From Woeseiaceae bacterium (GTDB lineage Bacteria > Pseudomonadota > Gammaproteobacteria > Steroidobacterales > Woeseiaceae): a DNA stretch of 41,457 bases. Numbering within the stretch: position 1 is the first letter of the stretch; every line of letters starts with the position of its first letter. The DNA lies in assembly GCA_024640315.1 (NCBI GenBank), contig JAHEFF010000024.1, forward strand, positions 6,467-47,923, read 5' to 3'. Of the stretch, positions 18,347 through 27,174 are shown piece by piece. Position numbers and translations under genes: made by a program. The notes under the pieces are model-generated. The model did no database searches. It was given only the letters and a program-made list of their open reading frames with translations, and was not told where the DNA came from.

Positions 18347-19687
18347 TTACAGGATGTACCGGCTGAGGTCTTCGTCTTTCGACAATTCGGCAAGGTGCTC
18401 GTCGACATATTCGCCAGTCACCGTTACGGCGGTGCCGCTCTTGTCGGATGCCTCGAACGAGACTGTTTCCAGGAGTCTTTCCATCACCGTATGCAGCCGG
18501 CGAGCACCGATATTCTCGGTATTCTCGTTGACGAGGAAAGCGACCTCTGCAAGGCGCCGTACCGCATCGTCGGTAAAATCGAGTTGCACCTCCTCGGTGC
18601 CCATTAGCGCGGTGTACTGAGAGGTCAATGACGCATCGGGTTCGGTCAGGATTCGTACGAAATCGCCTGTCGTCAGAGACTGCAGTTCAACCCTGATGGG
18701 AAATCGACCCTGGAGTTCCGGAATCAGGTCCGACGGTTTGGATACATGGAAAGCGCCGGACGCAATGAAAAGAATATGATCGGTTTTGACCATGCCGTAT
18801 TTGGTATTGACGGTGCAACCTTCGACCAGCGGCAGCAGGTCTCTCTGTACGCCTTCCCTGGAAACGTCTGCACCAACGGCGTCCGACCGTCTTGTCACCT
18901 TGTCGAGTTCGTCGAGAAAGACAATGCCGTGCTGCTCGACGGCTTCAAGCGCACGGGACTTTGTCTCTTCCTCATCGACCATCTTCGCGGCCTCTTCGTC
19001 CGTCAGCATACGTAACGCGTCTTTGACTTTGAGTTTTTTCGTTCTTTGCCTCGCACCACCCATGTTCTGGAACATGCCCTGCAGCTGACTGGTCATCTCT
19101 TCCATGCCGGGCGGCGCCATGATTTCTATGCCGACCGGAATCGCTTGCACATCAATCTCGATTTCCTTGTCGTCGAGTTTCCCCTCGCGAAGCATCTTGC
19201 GAAACTTCTGGCGCGTGTCGCTATCGCGGTTGTCGGTTTCACTTACGGCGGTGAAACCCACACCCGATGCGGGTGGTGGCAGTAATGCATCCAGGATGCG
19301 CTCTTCAGCCGCGTCTTCCGCGCGATGGCGAACTTTCGACATTTCCTCCTCGCGGGTCATCTTGATCGCGACGTCCATCAGATCGCGAATGATGCTGTCG
19401 ACTTCACGGCCGACATAACCGACCTCTGTAAACTTGGTTGCCTCGACCTTGATAAAAGGTGCTTTTGCCAACTTGGCAAGACGCCTCGAGATTTCTGTTT
19501 TGCCGACACCGGTCGGGCCGATCATCAGAATGTTTTTGGGCGTAATTTCGCTCCGGAGTGGTTCTTCAACCTGTACCCGGCGCCAGCGATTCCTGAGCGC
19601 AATGGCCACCGAGCGCTTTGCCTCATCCTGGCCAACGATATGCTTGTCCAGTTCCTGGACGATTTCTCTGGGTGTCATTTGTGACAT
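18347..19687 (-). CDS. hslU: ATP-dependent protease ATPase subunit HslU
   Basis: AAA+ unfoldase that feeds substrates to HslV. The 446-residue protein shows the N-terminal [20 protein letters not shown], Walker A (GPTGVGKTE), the pore motif GYVGREVDS, the intermediate domain (about residues 110-240), Walker B ([10 protein letters not shown]) and the C-terminal tail DLSRYIL that docks into HslV. It follows hslV by 30 bases. Confidence 0.97.
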   Translation of the reverse strand: MSQMTPREIVQELDKHIVGQDEAKRSVAIALRNRWRRVQVEEPLRSEITPKNILMIGPTGVGKTEISRRLAKLAKAPFIKVEATKFTEVGYVGREVDSIIRDLMDVAIKMTREEEMSKVRHRAEDAAEERILDALLPPPASGVGFTAVSETDNRDSDTRQKFRKMLREGKLDDKEIEIDVQAIPVGIEIMAPPGMEEMTSQLQGMFQNMGGARQRTKKLKVKDALRMLTDEEAAKMVDEEETKSRALEAVEQHGIVFLDELDKVTRRSDAVGADVSREGVQRDLLPLVEGCTVNTKYGMVKTDHILFIASGAFHVSKPSDLIPELQGRFPIRVELQSLTTGDFVRILTEPDASLTSQYTALMGTEEVQLDFTDDAVRRLAEVAFLVNENTENIGARRLHTVMERLLETVSFEASDKSGTAVTVTGEYVDEHLAELSKDEDLSRYIL

Positions 19688-19717
19688 GGGACTGATCCGT
19701 CAGGAAGCTCCAGCTGA

Positions 19718-20248
19718 CTAGAGTTCCTCGATTATGATGTTCTGATTGGTATATACGCAGATGTCGCCTGCGATCTGCAAGGCTTTTTCGACAATGTCCC
19801 GCGCTTCGAGATCCGTATTCTGCAGGAGTGCCATCGCAGCCGCCTGTGCGTAGGGGCCGCCCGAGCCGATTGCCATCAGATCATGCTCCGGTTCGATGAC
19901 ATCACCGTTCCCGGATATAACGAATGAACACTCTGTATCAGCCACGCAAAGGAGCGCCTCGAGACGGCGCAGGCGGCGATCGGTGCGCCAGTCTTTGGCC
20001 AGTTCAATGGCAGCCCGGGTCAGCTTGCCGTATTGCTCCAGCTTGGTTTCGAAGAGCTCGAAAAGCGTGAATGCATCTGCGGTGCCGCCAGCAAATCCCG
20101 CTATGACGCTCCCGTCCGCAAGTCTCCGGACTTTGCGGGCATTACCCTTCATCACGGTATTGCCCATGCTGACCTGGCCGTCTCCGCCGATGGCTACTTT
20201 CCCATTGCGGCGTACAGAGACAATAGTTGTCCCTCGAAATTGTTCCAT
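19718..20248 (-). CDS. hslV: ATP-dependent protease peptidase subunit HslV
   Basis: Threonine protease of the proteasome-like HslVU complex. The protein shows [20 protein letters not shown] and [15 protein letters not shown], then [14 protein letters not shown]. In E. coli the catalytic threonine follows the initiator Met directly. Here the threonine is residue 7 (MEQFRGTT), so a six-residue leader must be removed, as in other lineages. No alternative start brings the Thr to position 2. The order xerC-hslV-hslU also occurs in Xanthomonas and, as codV-clpQ-clpY, in Bacillus. Confidence 0.96.
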   Translation of the reverse strand: MEQFRGTTIVSVRRNGKVAIGGDGQVSMGNTVMKGNARKVRRLADGSVIAGFAGGTADAFTLFELFETKLEQYGKLTRAAIELAKDWRTDRRLRRLEALLCVADTECSFVISGNGDVIEPEHDLMAIGSGGPYAQAAAMALLQNTDLEARDIVEKALQIAGDICVYTNQNIIIEEL

Positions 20249-20298
20249 CCTTGTGCTCTCTGAATTGAGGAGCTCAGATTCCTGAGCCGGGCTCGCCC

Positions 20299-21207
20299 CT
20301 AGGTTTTGTTTCTGGCCCGCGCCCGCGGGTGAGTTTGATCGTATATCTGGGCCAGATGCTGGAAGTCAAGGTGAGTGTAGACCTGAGTTGTACTGATATT
20401 CGCGTGGCCGAGCAATTCCTGGACGCCCCGAAGGTCGTGGCTGGACTCGAGCAGGTGCGTGGCGAAAGAATGCCGAAACAAATGCGGGTAGACCTTTGTG
20501 TCAATTCCCTGTCGTTTTGCCCAATGGTCGACGCGTGCCTGAACCGATCGCGGGCTGAGCCGTGTACCGCGCTGGCTGACAAACATCGCGGTTTCACCGT
20601 GCGCCGCCATCTGGCCGCGTTCTTTCAGCCAGGCGCTCACGGCCTGTCGCGCGTATTTTCCGACCGGAATGATGCGGTCCTTGCTGCCCTTGCCGGTCAC
20701 CGACACCGTTCCGTCCGCGATATCTACGTCGCCAACATTCAGTCCCGTCAATTCGGCCAGCCGCAGCCCGGACGAATACAGGAGTTCCAGCAAAGCCCTG
20801 TCGCGGACCACGAGCGGCCCGTCACCAGGAATATCGAGGAGTCGTGCCATGCGATCGGCGTCAAGATTTTCCGGCAATCGCTTGCCTGCTTTTGGCGCGC
20901 TGACAGACTGCGCCGGGTTTGACCTGACGTGTCGCTCGCGCAGGAGGAAACGAAAAAAGGTTCGCGCTGCCGACAGCTGTCTCTGGATGCTTCGGGGCGA
21001 GAGCCCTTTGCGGTAGCAGGCGGCGGAATACGACCTGACATGCTCGCCGTCGAGACCGGACCATTTTTCGACGCCTATCTTATCGCAGTATGCGGCCAGC
21101 GAGATGAGGTCGCGTCCGTAATTCTTGACCGTAAGGTTTGACAGGCGCCTTTCGTAAGTCAGGTGCCTCAAGAATTTTTCGATCCAGGATTCGTCGGTCT
21201 TGTGCAT
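20299..21207 (-). CDS. xerC: Tyrosine recombinase XerC
   Basis: Site-specific recombinase that, with XerD, resolves chromosome dimers at dif. The N-terminal SAM-like domain ([22 protein letters not shown]) is followed by the catalytic domain. All active residues are visible: Arg in [12 protein letters not shown], Lys in VTGKGSKDR, HxxR in [12 protein letters not shown], and His and Tyr in [14 protein letters not shown]. Length is 302, as expected. It follows the DUF484 gene by eight bases, the same pairing as in Pseudomonas. No dif-like site was recognised nearby. Confidence 0.94.
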   Translation of the reverse strand: MHKTDESWIEKFLRHLTYERRLSNLTVKNYGRDLISLAAYCDKIGVEKWSGLDGEHVRSYSAACYRKGLSPRSIQRQLSAARTFFRFLLRERHVRSNPAQSVSAPKAGKRLPENLDADRMARLLDIPGDGPLVVRDRALLELLYSSGLRLAELTGLNVGDVDIADGTVSVTGKGSKDRIIPVGKYARQAVSAWLKERGQMAAHGETAMFVSQRGTRLSPRSVQARVDHWAKRQGIDTKVYPHLFRHSFATHLLESSHDLRGVQELLGHANISTTQVYTHLDFQHLAQIYDQTHPRARARNKT

Positions 21208-21215
21208 CGACCGCG

Positions 21216-21920
21216 CTAGAAACGCCTTAGTGCTTCGGTGACGAGCTCGCCGAGCCGGCGCAGGAAATCAATGCTCATGCCCGGGTGAAAGCGATCGGAT
21301 TCCGAGCTGCCAATCGCCAGGAAACCAAGTTCCGCCTTGGTGCCCAGCGGGATGAGTGCCGCGGAGCCAATTTCGTCTGTCTCCTTGCCGAACAGGAAAT
21401 CTCGCTGGGCGTCACGAATCTGGCCACAGCGGGGCCCGCTGCCTTGCAGGAATGTGTCGAATGATTTCAGTGCCTCATCGTTTTTGGATACGGCGACAAA
21501 AAACCGGCCGACATCGACGCCACTAAAATGGTCAGCGTTGCCAAATAGCACCAGGATGGACTGATCAGCGTCAAAATCTGCCCGCAACGCCTCTTCAAGG
21601 TTGCGGAGAGTCGATATGAGGTCGGCGGAGGACAGGAGTCGCAACGTCAGGCGATGAATTTTGCCGGACAGCGAATCATTAGCCCTCGCGACCTCCAGCA
21701 GTTCTTTCAGTTTGCGTTCGTGTTTAAGGTCCTTCTGGCGCAACACTGAAACCTGCCGTTCGACCAGCGATACCGCGGCGCCGGAGCGATGTGGCAACTT
21801 TAAAGTGCCCAGCAATTCGGCATGCCGCTCGAAGAAATCCGGATTTTTTACCAGGTAGTCATGGATGAGGTCCTCCGACAGTGCCGCATCCGTGAATTCC
21901 GTCTTTCGCTGGGTGCTCAT
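21216..21920 (-). CDS. DUF484 family protein (GAF-like)
   Basis: A 234-residue protein of the DUF484/YigA group, usually encoded directly upstream of xerC. It has an N-terminal helical section (IHDYLVKNPDFFERHAELLGTLKLPH, split here for reading), a coiled coil (LRQKDLKHERKLKELLEVA) and a C-terminal GAF-like domain ending in RLGELVTEALRRF. The function is unknown. The ATG at 21920 has AGGGGA about nine bases upstream. The reading frame stays open far upstream only as a shadow of the ParA gene. Confidence 0.88.
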   Translation of the reverse strand: MSTQRKTEFTDAALSEDLIHDYLVKNPDFFERHAELLGTLKLPHRSGAAVSLVERQVSVLRQKDLKHERKLKELLEVARANDSLSGKIHRLTLRLLSSADLISTLRNLEEALRADFDADQSILVLFGNADHFSGVDVGRFFVAVSKNDEALKSFDTFLQGSGPRCGQIRDAQRDFLFGKETDEIGSAALIPLGTKAELGFLAIGSSESDRFHPGMSIDFLRRLGELVTEALRRF

Positions 21921-21987
21921 TGGCTGTCTTTCCCCTGGTGTCCGTGCCCGTTTCGCCTGACGCAGCTTATCACGACTGGCTCGAGGC

Positions 21988-22004
21988 AGCCTGCACTGCA
22001 GGCT
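21988..22004. promoter_or_regulatory. Inverted repeat in the DUF484 leader
   Basis: AGCCTGC, loop ACT, GCAGGCT: a seven-pair perfect stem in the gap between the divergent DUF484 and parA genes. There is no T-run, so it is not an obvious terminator. It could be a leader hairpin of the DUF484-xerC-hslVU transcript. Confidence 0.35.
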
Positions 22005-22056
22005 CGCCGAATTTGCGTTCGAAACGTCCTGTTGGACATTTCCATCCCGCAGCGGT

Positions 22057-22070
22057 AGTTTACATAAACT
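22057..22070. promoter_or_regulatory. Possible operator and parA promoter in the divergent gap
   Basis: AGTTTA-CA-TAAACT is an inverted repeat with six-base arms in the DUF484/parA gap, 40 bases before parA. On the plus strand a weak sigma-70 candidate, TTGGAC (22032-22037), 18 bases, TAGTTT (22056-22061), overlaps it. A protein bound here could affect both genes. Confidence 0.3.
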
Positions 22071-22109
22071 CAGAAATACACAAAAAAAACGTCTCCTGAA
22101 GGATTTCCA

Positions 22110-22748
22110 ATGCGGCACATAATGGTTATGAACGCCAAGGGTGGCTGTGGCAAAAGCACCCTTGCGACGAATCTTGCTTCCTACTACGCGGACTGCGGCT
22201 ACGGAGTTGCACTCGCTGACTACGACCCCCAGCGCTCCAGTCTCGACTGGCTGGACCGGCGGCCGGAAGATCGGCCCAAGATTGCGGCTGTCGCCGGGTT
22301 CAAGGACGGGCTGAAACACGTGCCGCGCGGCGCCGATATCGTCATTATCGATGCTCCGGCGCGTTCGCATGGCAAGGAGCTGACCGACCTGGTCAAACAC
22401 GCCGAAACGATCATTGTCCCGGTTCTTCCGTCGACCATCGATATCCAGGCCTCGGATCGTTTCATCAAAGAGCTTAAGGCTGTCGGCAAAGTCGATCGCA
22501 AACAGGCCAAGATCGGCGTGGTTGCCAACCGCGTTCGCGAATACACCCTGATCTTTGAAGAACTTGATGAGTACCTCACCAAGCTTCGCGTTCCTTACCT
22601 CGCGTCACTGCGTGAGGCGCAAAACTACGTCAGGGCCTACACCCGCGGCCTCGGTATTTACGAGCTGCCGGAGTACCTGGCCTGGCCGGACTGGGAGCAG
22701 TGGGATCCGCTAATTGAGTGGGTCGATTCCAAACGTTCGCAGCCCTGA
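22110..22748 (+). CDS. ParA family ATPase (orphan)
   Basis: P-loop ATPase of the ParA/MinD superfamily, 212 residues. It shows the deviant Walker A (KGGCGKST, with the leading Lys), LADYDPQRSSLDWL, and Walker B-like VIIDAPAR. There is no N-terminal DNA-binding domain and no parB beside it, so it is not a normal chromosome-partition pair. Family members of this size position cellular cargo such as chemoreceptor arrays or carboxysomes, but the cargo here is not evident. The ATG is preceded by GAAGGA. Its last codons lie inside a repeat that is copied downstream. Confidence 0.85.
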   Translation: MRHIMVMNAKGGCGKSTLATNLASYYADCGYGVALADYDPQRSSLDWLDRRPEDRPKIAAVAGFKDGLKHVPRGADIVIIDAPARSHGKELTDLVKHAETIIVPVLPSTIDIQASDRFIKELKAVGKVDRKQAKIGVVANRVREYTLIFEELDEYLTKLRVPYLASLREAQNYVRAYTRGLGIYELPEYLAWPDWEQWDPLIEWVDSKRSQP

Positions 22749-22918
22749 GATTATCAACCTTGGCGAACGCGATGATTGATATTGCACTGAAGATCAATCC
22801 GCGTTTACCAGATTCGTTATTTTCCGGACCGCAGGCGGATTGGGTAGATTCCAAACGCTCGCAGCCCTGAGATTATCAACCTTGGCGAACGCGATGATTG
22901 ATATTGCACTGAAGATCA
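22719..22918 (+). repeat. Direct repeat of 78 bases that duplicates the parA 3' end
   Basis: Positions 22719-22796 and 22841-22918 are the same 78-base sequence with two substitutions, 122 bases apart. Copy one contains the final parA codons (WVDSKRSQP and the stop); copy two carries the same coding tail without the rest of the gene. A more diverged third copy of the 3' half is near 23014-23062. The high identity points to recent duplication or ongoing homogenisation. Confidence 0.9.
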
Positions 22919-23106
22919 CCGATTCGCCGGGAGCGAATCGGGACGCGAAGCGCCTATGGAGTAACCAAAGGTCGCAAACAGGGACGTTTGTGATCAATCC
23001 GCGCTCGCCGTCCTTAGATGATCATCCTTAGCGCGCAATGCTTGAAATCGCACTGAAGATCAATCCGCGCTCACCGGGACCGTTATTTTTCGCACCGCAG
23101 GCGGAT
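22797..23106 (+). repeat. 44-base repeat with inverted ends, two copies
   Basis: Positions 22797-22840 and 23063-23106 are related 44-base blocks, 36 of 44 bases identical by hand count. Each is bounded by CAATCCGC and GCGGATTG, which are perfect inverted repeats. A fragment with only the left end is at 22993. The second copy runs up to the stop codon of the epimerase gene on the other strand. Confidence 0.8.
22919..22941. other. Perfect hairpin between parA and the epimerase gene
   Basis: CCGATTCGC, loop of five bases, GCGAATCGG: a nine-pair stem located in the convergent gap. No T-run follows on either strand, so it may be a processing or transcript-end hairpin and not a classical terminator. 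The surrounding 22749-23110 holds only repeats and no gene that can be supported. Confidence 0.5.
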
Positions 23107-23110
23107 TGGG

Positions 23111-23917
23111 CTATAGGCTCGCCTGGATGCCCTCTTCCGGGTTGGCGTAGCGGGGCGTGAAGCCCAGGACCTTGCGCATTTTTTCGGTGCCGAGGATTCG
23201 CGACTCATTCAGGAAGGAAAGGCGGGCTTCGCTGAAGCTTTGCTCTGCGCGGGCCCGAGATATTTCTGTTGGCGCATCGAGACCTGCCAGCATAGCCACT
23301 TTTTTCATGAACCAGGTGCTGCTTCTGTGGTCGCCGTCGCCGACGTTGTAGATGCCGGGCGGCGCGTCCTTTCCCAAAGACCGAACGCAGCACGCGGCAA
23401 GATCGTCGACATGAATACGGTTGCCAGGATTCGCCTCCGTTTCCAGAATGAGCGGCGCGCCTTGCCTGATCCTGTCGATGCCGAGCCGATCCGGGCCGTA
23501 TATGCCGGGGACGCGAAGGATGACCAGCTCGACGCTTTTACGGACACACCAGTCAGTCAGCAACATTTCCGCGGCCAGCCGCCGTCTCGCCCGCTTCGTC
23601 GCAGGCGCGGGAGTACGGTTCTCGTCAACCATTTCACCGCCTGCATTTCCGTAGACGCCCGACGTGGAAAGGTAGACGATGCGCTCGGGCAAAGGCCCGA
23701 ACAGTGACAACAAAGCGGCCAGGCGCGTGTCATTTTCAGAGTCTGTTCCCGGTGGCACCGTGTAGAGAAGGGCATAGGGCTGCGGCAGGTCCGGCAGGGT
23801 TTCCGGCGGCATGTCCAGGTCAAATTTGGGCCGGCTTAAGCCTGAAATGGATCCGCCTGGGAGTAACGCGAGGACACGGCGGCCCGTGTAGCCAACGCCG
23901 ACAACTGCAGTGTGCAC
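23111..23917 (-). CDS. NAD-dependent epimerase/dehydratase family protein, YeeZ-like
   Basis: Rossmann-fold protein of 268 residues in the extended SDR superfamily. The N-terminus VVGVGYTGRRVLALL is a nucleotide-binding motif. STSGVYGN matches the YeeZ-type serine-tyrosine region, but the usual YxxxK catalytic pair is not intact, as in YeeZ. The substrate is unknown. It starts four bases after hemY and ends the heme operon on the minus strand, which is a recurring position in gammaproteobacteria. Confidence 0.8.
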   Translation of the reverse strand: MHTAVVGVGYTGRRVLALLPGGSISGLSRPKFDLDMPPETLPDLPQPYALLYTVPPGTDSENDTRLAALLSLFGPLPERIVYLSTSGVYGNAGGEMVDENRTPAPATKRARRRLAAEMLLTDWCVRKSVELVILRVPGIYGPDRLGIDRIRQGAPLILETEANPGNRIHVDDLAACCVRSLGKDAPPGIYNVGDGDHRSSTWFMKKVAMLAGLDAPTEISRARAEQSFSEARLSFLNESRILGTEKMRKVLGFTPRYANPEEGIQASL

Positions 23918-23921
23918 GGTC

Positions 23922-25124
23922 TCAGGCTTTGTTGGGGTCGAGGTGCGGGATAGCTGGCAGCGGAGTTCCCGCGACGAGGCTCAAACCCTCGCGGTAGGCC
24001 TCCGCGGCGGCTTCGCCTTCGCCGAGTTGATTCAGGAGCCGCCCGTATTCCTGGTACGCATCGGGTGTCGGCCGAATGGCGATAACGGTTTCGAGGTAAC
24101 TGCGAGCCTTGCCCCACAGCTCCAGATGCAAACAGAGCCTGGCGGCCGTCAGCAGAAGATCCGGATCTTCCCCGTGGTTCGTGAGCCAGCCTTCGGCGTG
24201 TTTAAGTCGACGTGCCGCATCGCCGCCCTCAACCAGGCCGTACAGTCTGATCAGCGGGCTTCGCCATCCCCGCTTCAATTCAAACGCAATGTCCTTCTCT
24301 GCTTTTTCGTGCATGCCGGTTCGGATCAGGCTCGAAAACCAGCTTTCGAGCATGTCTGTGTTTCGTTTCAGGTCCTTGGGCACGTTCTTCCAGGCCTCCA
24401 GAACGGCTGGACCATCGGTTGCGGCGGTCAGCTGTTCCTGGTGAACCCGGATCGACCATTCGCTGAGGGTGGCAGGGTCGATTCGTCCGTATTTCTTTAG
24501 CTTGGGTAGCAGGTCCGAAAGGTGCTTCCAGTCCTCCAGGCGATAGTAAAGCCGGCCGAGCAGCATCAGTGCATGGCCGTGGTTTGGCGCGCCCTCCTCA
24601 ATCTTGCGAAGTGTTGCCAGCGCCTGCTCATACTGTTTCTGATCGAGCTGCAATTCCGCCTGCGTCAACAAGACCGCATTGGCCGCTCCCGGTAGATTCT
24701 CGTATGCCTGTTTCAGCCAGGTGTCCCGACGCTCATCCTGGCCCAACAGGTGCGCGGCTCGTGCCGCCTGCAGATAGTTGAGCAAGGGTGCTTCGCTGAC
24801 GCCGGCTGCCCGCGCGAGAAGCCTTTCTCCCTTGGCGAAGTTTCCTTCGGCAACTTCGATGACACCACGGGTCAGGCGCTGGCCGGCGCGACCGCTGCGA
24901 TAGCGTCCTGCCGCTTCGCCGAGTTTTCGAGGTGCTCGAAAGACCTTGACCACTAACCATATGCCAACGAAGAGCGCGATGATCAAAGCAGCAAGCACTG
25001 GCACCGACATCTCGACGACGTAGCCACGAAAATTGATGACGACATATCCCGGATCCTGCAGCAGGTAATTGGCTGCGAGGGCGCTGACGATTAGCGCACC
25101 GATGACGACCAGGCCGAATTTCAT
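23922..25124 (-). CDS. hemY: Heme biosynthesis-associated TPR protein HemY
   Basis: Inner-membrane protein of 400 residues with two N-terminal membrane helices (residues about 3-20 and 40-62), followed by tetratricopeptide-like repeats in the cytoplasm or periplasm. It matches the gammaproteobacterial HemY_N family (VINFRGYVVEMSVPVLAALI), which is distinct from the Bacillus protoporphyrinogen oxidase of the same name. Its role is accessory and not well defined. It overlaps hemX by four bases. Confidence 0.9.
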   Translation of the reverse strand: MKFGLVVIGALIVSALAANYLLQDPGYVVINFRGYVVEMSVPVLAALIIALFVGIWLVVKVFRAPRKLGEAAGRYRSGRAGQRLTRGVIEVAEGNFAKGERLLARAAGVSEAPLLNYLQAARAAHLLGQDERRDTWLKQAYENLPGAANAVLLTQAELQLDQKQYEQALATLRKIEEGAPNHGHALMLLGRLYYRLEDWKHLSDLLPKLKKYGRIDPATLSEWSIRVHQEQLTAATDGPAVLEAWKNVPKDLKRNTDMLESWFSSLIRTGMHEKAEKDIAFELKRGWRSPLIRLYGLVEGGDAARRLKHAEGWLTNHGEDPDLLLTAARLCLHLELWGKARSYLETVIAIRPTPDAYQEYGRLLNQLGEGEAAAEAYREGLSLVAGTPLPAIPHLDPNKA

Positions 25125-26401
25125 TGATCCTGCTCGGGTTCTGGAATTTCTGCTGCCTCGTCGTCTTCGTCCGCGTCTTCAGATCGGGCAGTCGCGGCCG
25201 GCGCTGCGGCATCGGCCAGGTTGTTGAACTGGCGCAGCAGACGCAATGAACCGGAGATGTCCGGCATGGCGATCACAAGTACGCTGTCGCGAATTCCGGC
25301 GATGGTGACCCTGGCACTCTGCACCGCGGTGCTCTCCTGATCGTAATACTTGCCGAGCCAGTCATCGACGTCATCAAGGCTCCGGCGAAAGACCACTTCC
25401 TCGCCGCGCAGCAGGGCGAGCCTGGCTGCCTGAAATTGCAGCGCGAGGTTAGCGCGAAGGAAATACTGGGCTTCCGGCGCGATCATTGGTTGCATCTCTT
25501 CGTCTGCGCGCCTGACGGAGACAATCCCGTCCACGGCGTTTCTGAGAGAGGCCATCGCCCGGTCCATGCCGGTCAGCTCCGGATTGACGCCGGTCCCGGT
25601 CGTTTCACCTTCGCGAGCGGCTGTTTCCTGCTTCAAAGGCAGCGACTCAACGGTGGCGGCAAGACTCGCCAGCGTTAGCGTTATGCCAGCCGTATCCGGC
25701 GTGTCCATCGCTTCGAGCGCACGCCGCTCGTCGGACAAGGTCTGGCGGACATTCATCAGGCGTGGGTCGCCCAATTGGCTGACACGCTCGTCGGCGTGTT
25801 TCAGGGCCAGCGCTGCGAGCTCGGGGTTTCTGGCGAGTTGCAGCTGTGCGTTCGCGATTTGCATGTAGTACTCGGCTTCTGCAAGCAGCCAGGCGTCCCG
25901 CGCGCCCGTGGAAATGCCCTGCAGGGACGACATCGACGCTTCGATGGTCGACAGCCGTCCCGGCAGCGACTCGAGCTGGCGCAGTCGATCATTGAGCTGG
26001 CGCCCGAAACGGTCGAGCGCCGCGCCGCGCTCTGCGTCCAGCTCGCTGAGCGCCGACACACTTTGTTCCAGCGACGACAACGCGTTTTGCGTCGCGTTCA
26101 CGGATGCGGTCAGGGTTTGCAGTTCCGCATCGCTTTGGGCGGATTCGCCAGCCGCTTCCTGGTCGCGAAGATAATCCAGGGCGACCGCTGCGATGGCGAG
26201 GATTGACAGCAAAAGTGCAAGCCACGTAAGGACGCCGGTACCTTTCTTCTTGCCGCCCTGGCGAATGGCCTCCGGGTCCGGGTCGCGTTCGAAGTCCTCT
26301 GCCGGCTGGTCCGTCACGTTGTCTTCCTGTGGATCCGGTTCCGCGTCGACGGTCTCTTGGTCTGCCGAGTCATTGCTGGTGGTTTTGTCGCTGCTCATCA
26401 A
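25121..26401 (-). CDS. hemX: HemX, uroporphyrinogen-III C-methyltransferase-like membrane protein
   Basis: Protein of 426 residues with an acidic, disordered N-terminus, one membrane helix (residues about 55-75, LTWLALLLSILAIAAVALDY) and a long helical periplasmic domain with DAWLLAEAEYYMQIANAQLQ, the HemX signature. Despite database names it has no methyltransferase fold. It also has an acidic C-terminal tail. It overlaps hemD and hemY by four bases each. Confidence 0.92.
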   Translation of the reverse strand: MMSSDKTTSNDSADQETVDAEPDPQEDNVTDQPAEDFERDPDPEAIRQGGKKKGTGVLTWLALLLSILAIAAVALDYLRDQEAAGESAQSDAELQTLTASVNATQNALSSLEQSVSALSELDAERGAALDRFGRQLNDRLRQLESLPGRLSTIEASMSSLQGISTGARDAWLLAEAEYYMQIANAQLQLARNPELAALALKHADERVSQLGDPRLMNVRQTLSDERRALEAMDTPDTAGITLTLASLAATVESLPLKQETAAREGETTGTGVNPELTGMDRAMASLRNAVDGIVSVRRADEEMQPMIAPEAQYFLRANLALQFQAARLALLRGEEVVFRRSLDDVDDWLGKYYDQESTAVQSARVTIAGIRDSVLVIAMPDISGSLRLLRQFNNLADAAAPAATARSEDADEDDEAAEIPEPEQDQ

Positions 26402-27174
26402 ATCTGCCCGGAATGTCGCAATTCTTTCAGCGCATTCAACATGTCGGCCGCTTGCGGTCCTGACGCCAGTATTGCTGGTATGCCCGGTACCAGCTCCATA
26501 GCCGTTTGTATCACACGTGCGCCGGGGGCGACCAGTGGCGTTTGCCGAAGTAGTTCTAGCGCTGCCGGTGGCAGCAGCTGCAGCAGGTACTCCAGGGTTT
26601 CGACGCTCAAAACGGTAACGCAGTCGATACGGCCGTTTTGCCAGGCGTCATCCAGCCTGGCGATCTCGTCTGCGGCTACGTTGTTGATTTCACGCCGGTA
26701 AACGGGCAGATAATCAACCTGTGCGCCGCGTTTCTTAAGGCTGTCGCCGAGCAATTCCCTGCCGGACTCTCCACGGATTATCAGAACGGTTTTGCCAGCG
26801 ACGTCCTGCAATGCCGGGTGCATTAGAAGGTGCTCGCTGTCGAAGCCGCCCTCGGGTGTAATGTCGACCCTGCTACCGGCATTTTCAATGGCGCCGGCCG
26901 TCGCGGGCCCGATTGCTGCAATCAGGGCATCACTGTCGCGAATTACAGAGATCCCGTACTCAACTGCGTTGCGGCTGACAAACACGACGATATCAGGGGG
27001 AGGCAAGTCACGGAGATCTCTCTCGATGAGGTCAGGATCGCGTCCCGAGATACTGATGACCGGGAAGTGAACAGCTTCTCCGCCGGCATTCTCAATGAGT
27101 GATACCAGTTCGCCGGCCCGGTCTGTCGGACGCGTTACCAGCACGCGCAAGCCGGCAAGCGAATTGCCGCTCAT
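26398..27174 (-). CDS. hemD: Uroporphyrinogen-III synthase HemD
   Basis: Cyclises hydroxymethylbilane to uroporphyrinogen III with ring D inversion. The sequence is divergent, as usual for HemD, but LRVLVTRPTDRAGEL, the Tyr-containing DYLPVYRR and the GPATAGAI segment are recognisable, and length (258) and position after hemC fit. It overlaps both neighbours by four bases. Confidence 0.92.
   Translation of the reverse strand: MSGNSLAGLRVLVTRPTDRAGELVSLIENAGGEAVHFPVISISGRDPDLIERDLRDLPPPDIVVFVSRNAVEYGISVIRDSDALIAAIGPATAGAIENAGSRVDITPEGGFDSEHLLMHPALQDVAGKTVLIIRGESGRELLGDSLKKRGAQVDYLPVYRREINNVAADEIARLDDAWQNGRIDCVTVLSVETLEYLLQLLPPAALELLRQTPLVAPGARVIQTAMELVPGIPAILASGPQAADMLNALKELRHSGQI

Noticed and set aside
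20249..20298. Heat-shock promoter directly in front of hslV
   Set aside because: The 50-base gap has no convincing sigma-32 boxes; hslV may be read from upstream or from a promoter inside xerC that I could not identify.
21921..22400. Upstream extension of the DUF484 frame
   Set aside because: It runs antisense through the ParA gene; the ATG at 21920 has a strong ribosome site and fits the family length.
22840..23031. 63-codon frame in the parA repeat region as an ordinary gene
   Set aside because: It lies wholly in repeats and has no clear ribosome site; it is treated as part of the repeat observation instead.
22719..23110. CRISPR array
   Set aside because: Only two or three unequal repeats, no regular spacers of about 30-40 bases, and no cas genes.
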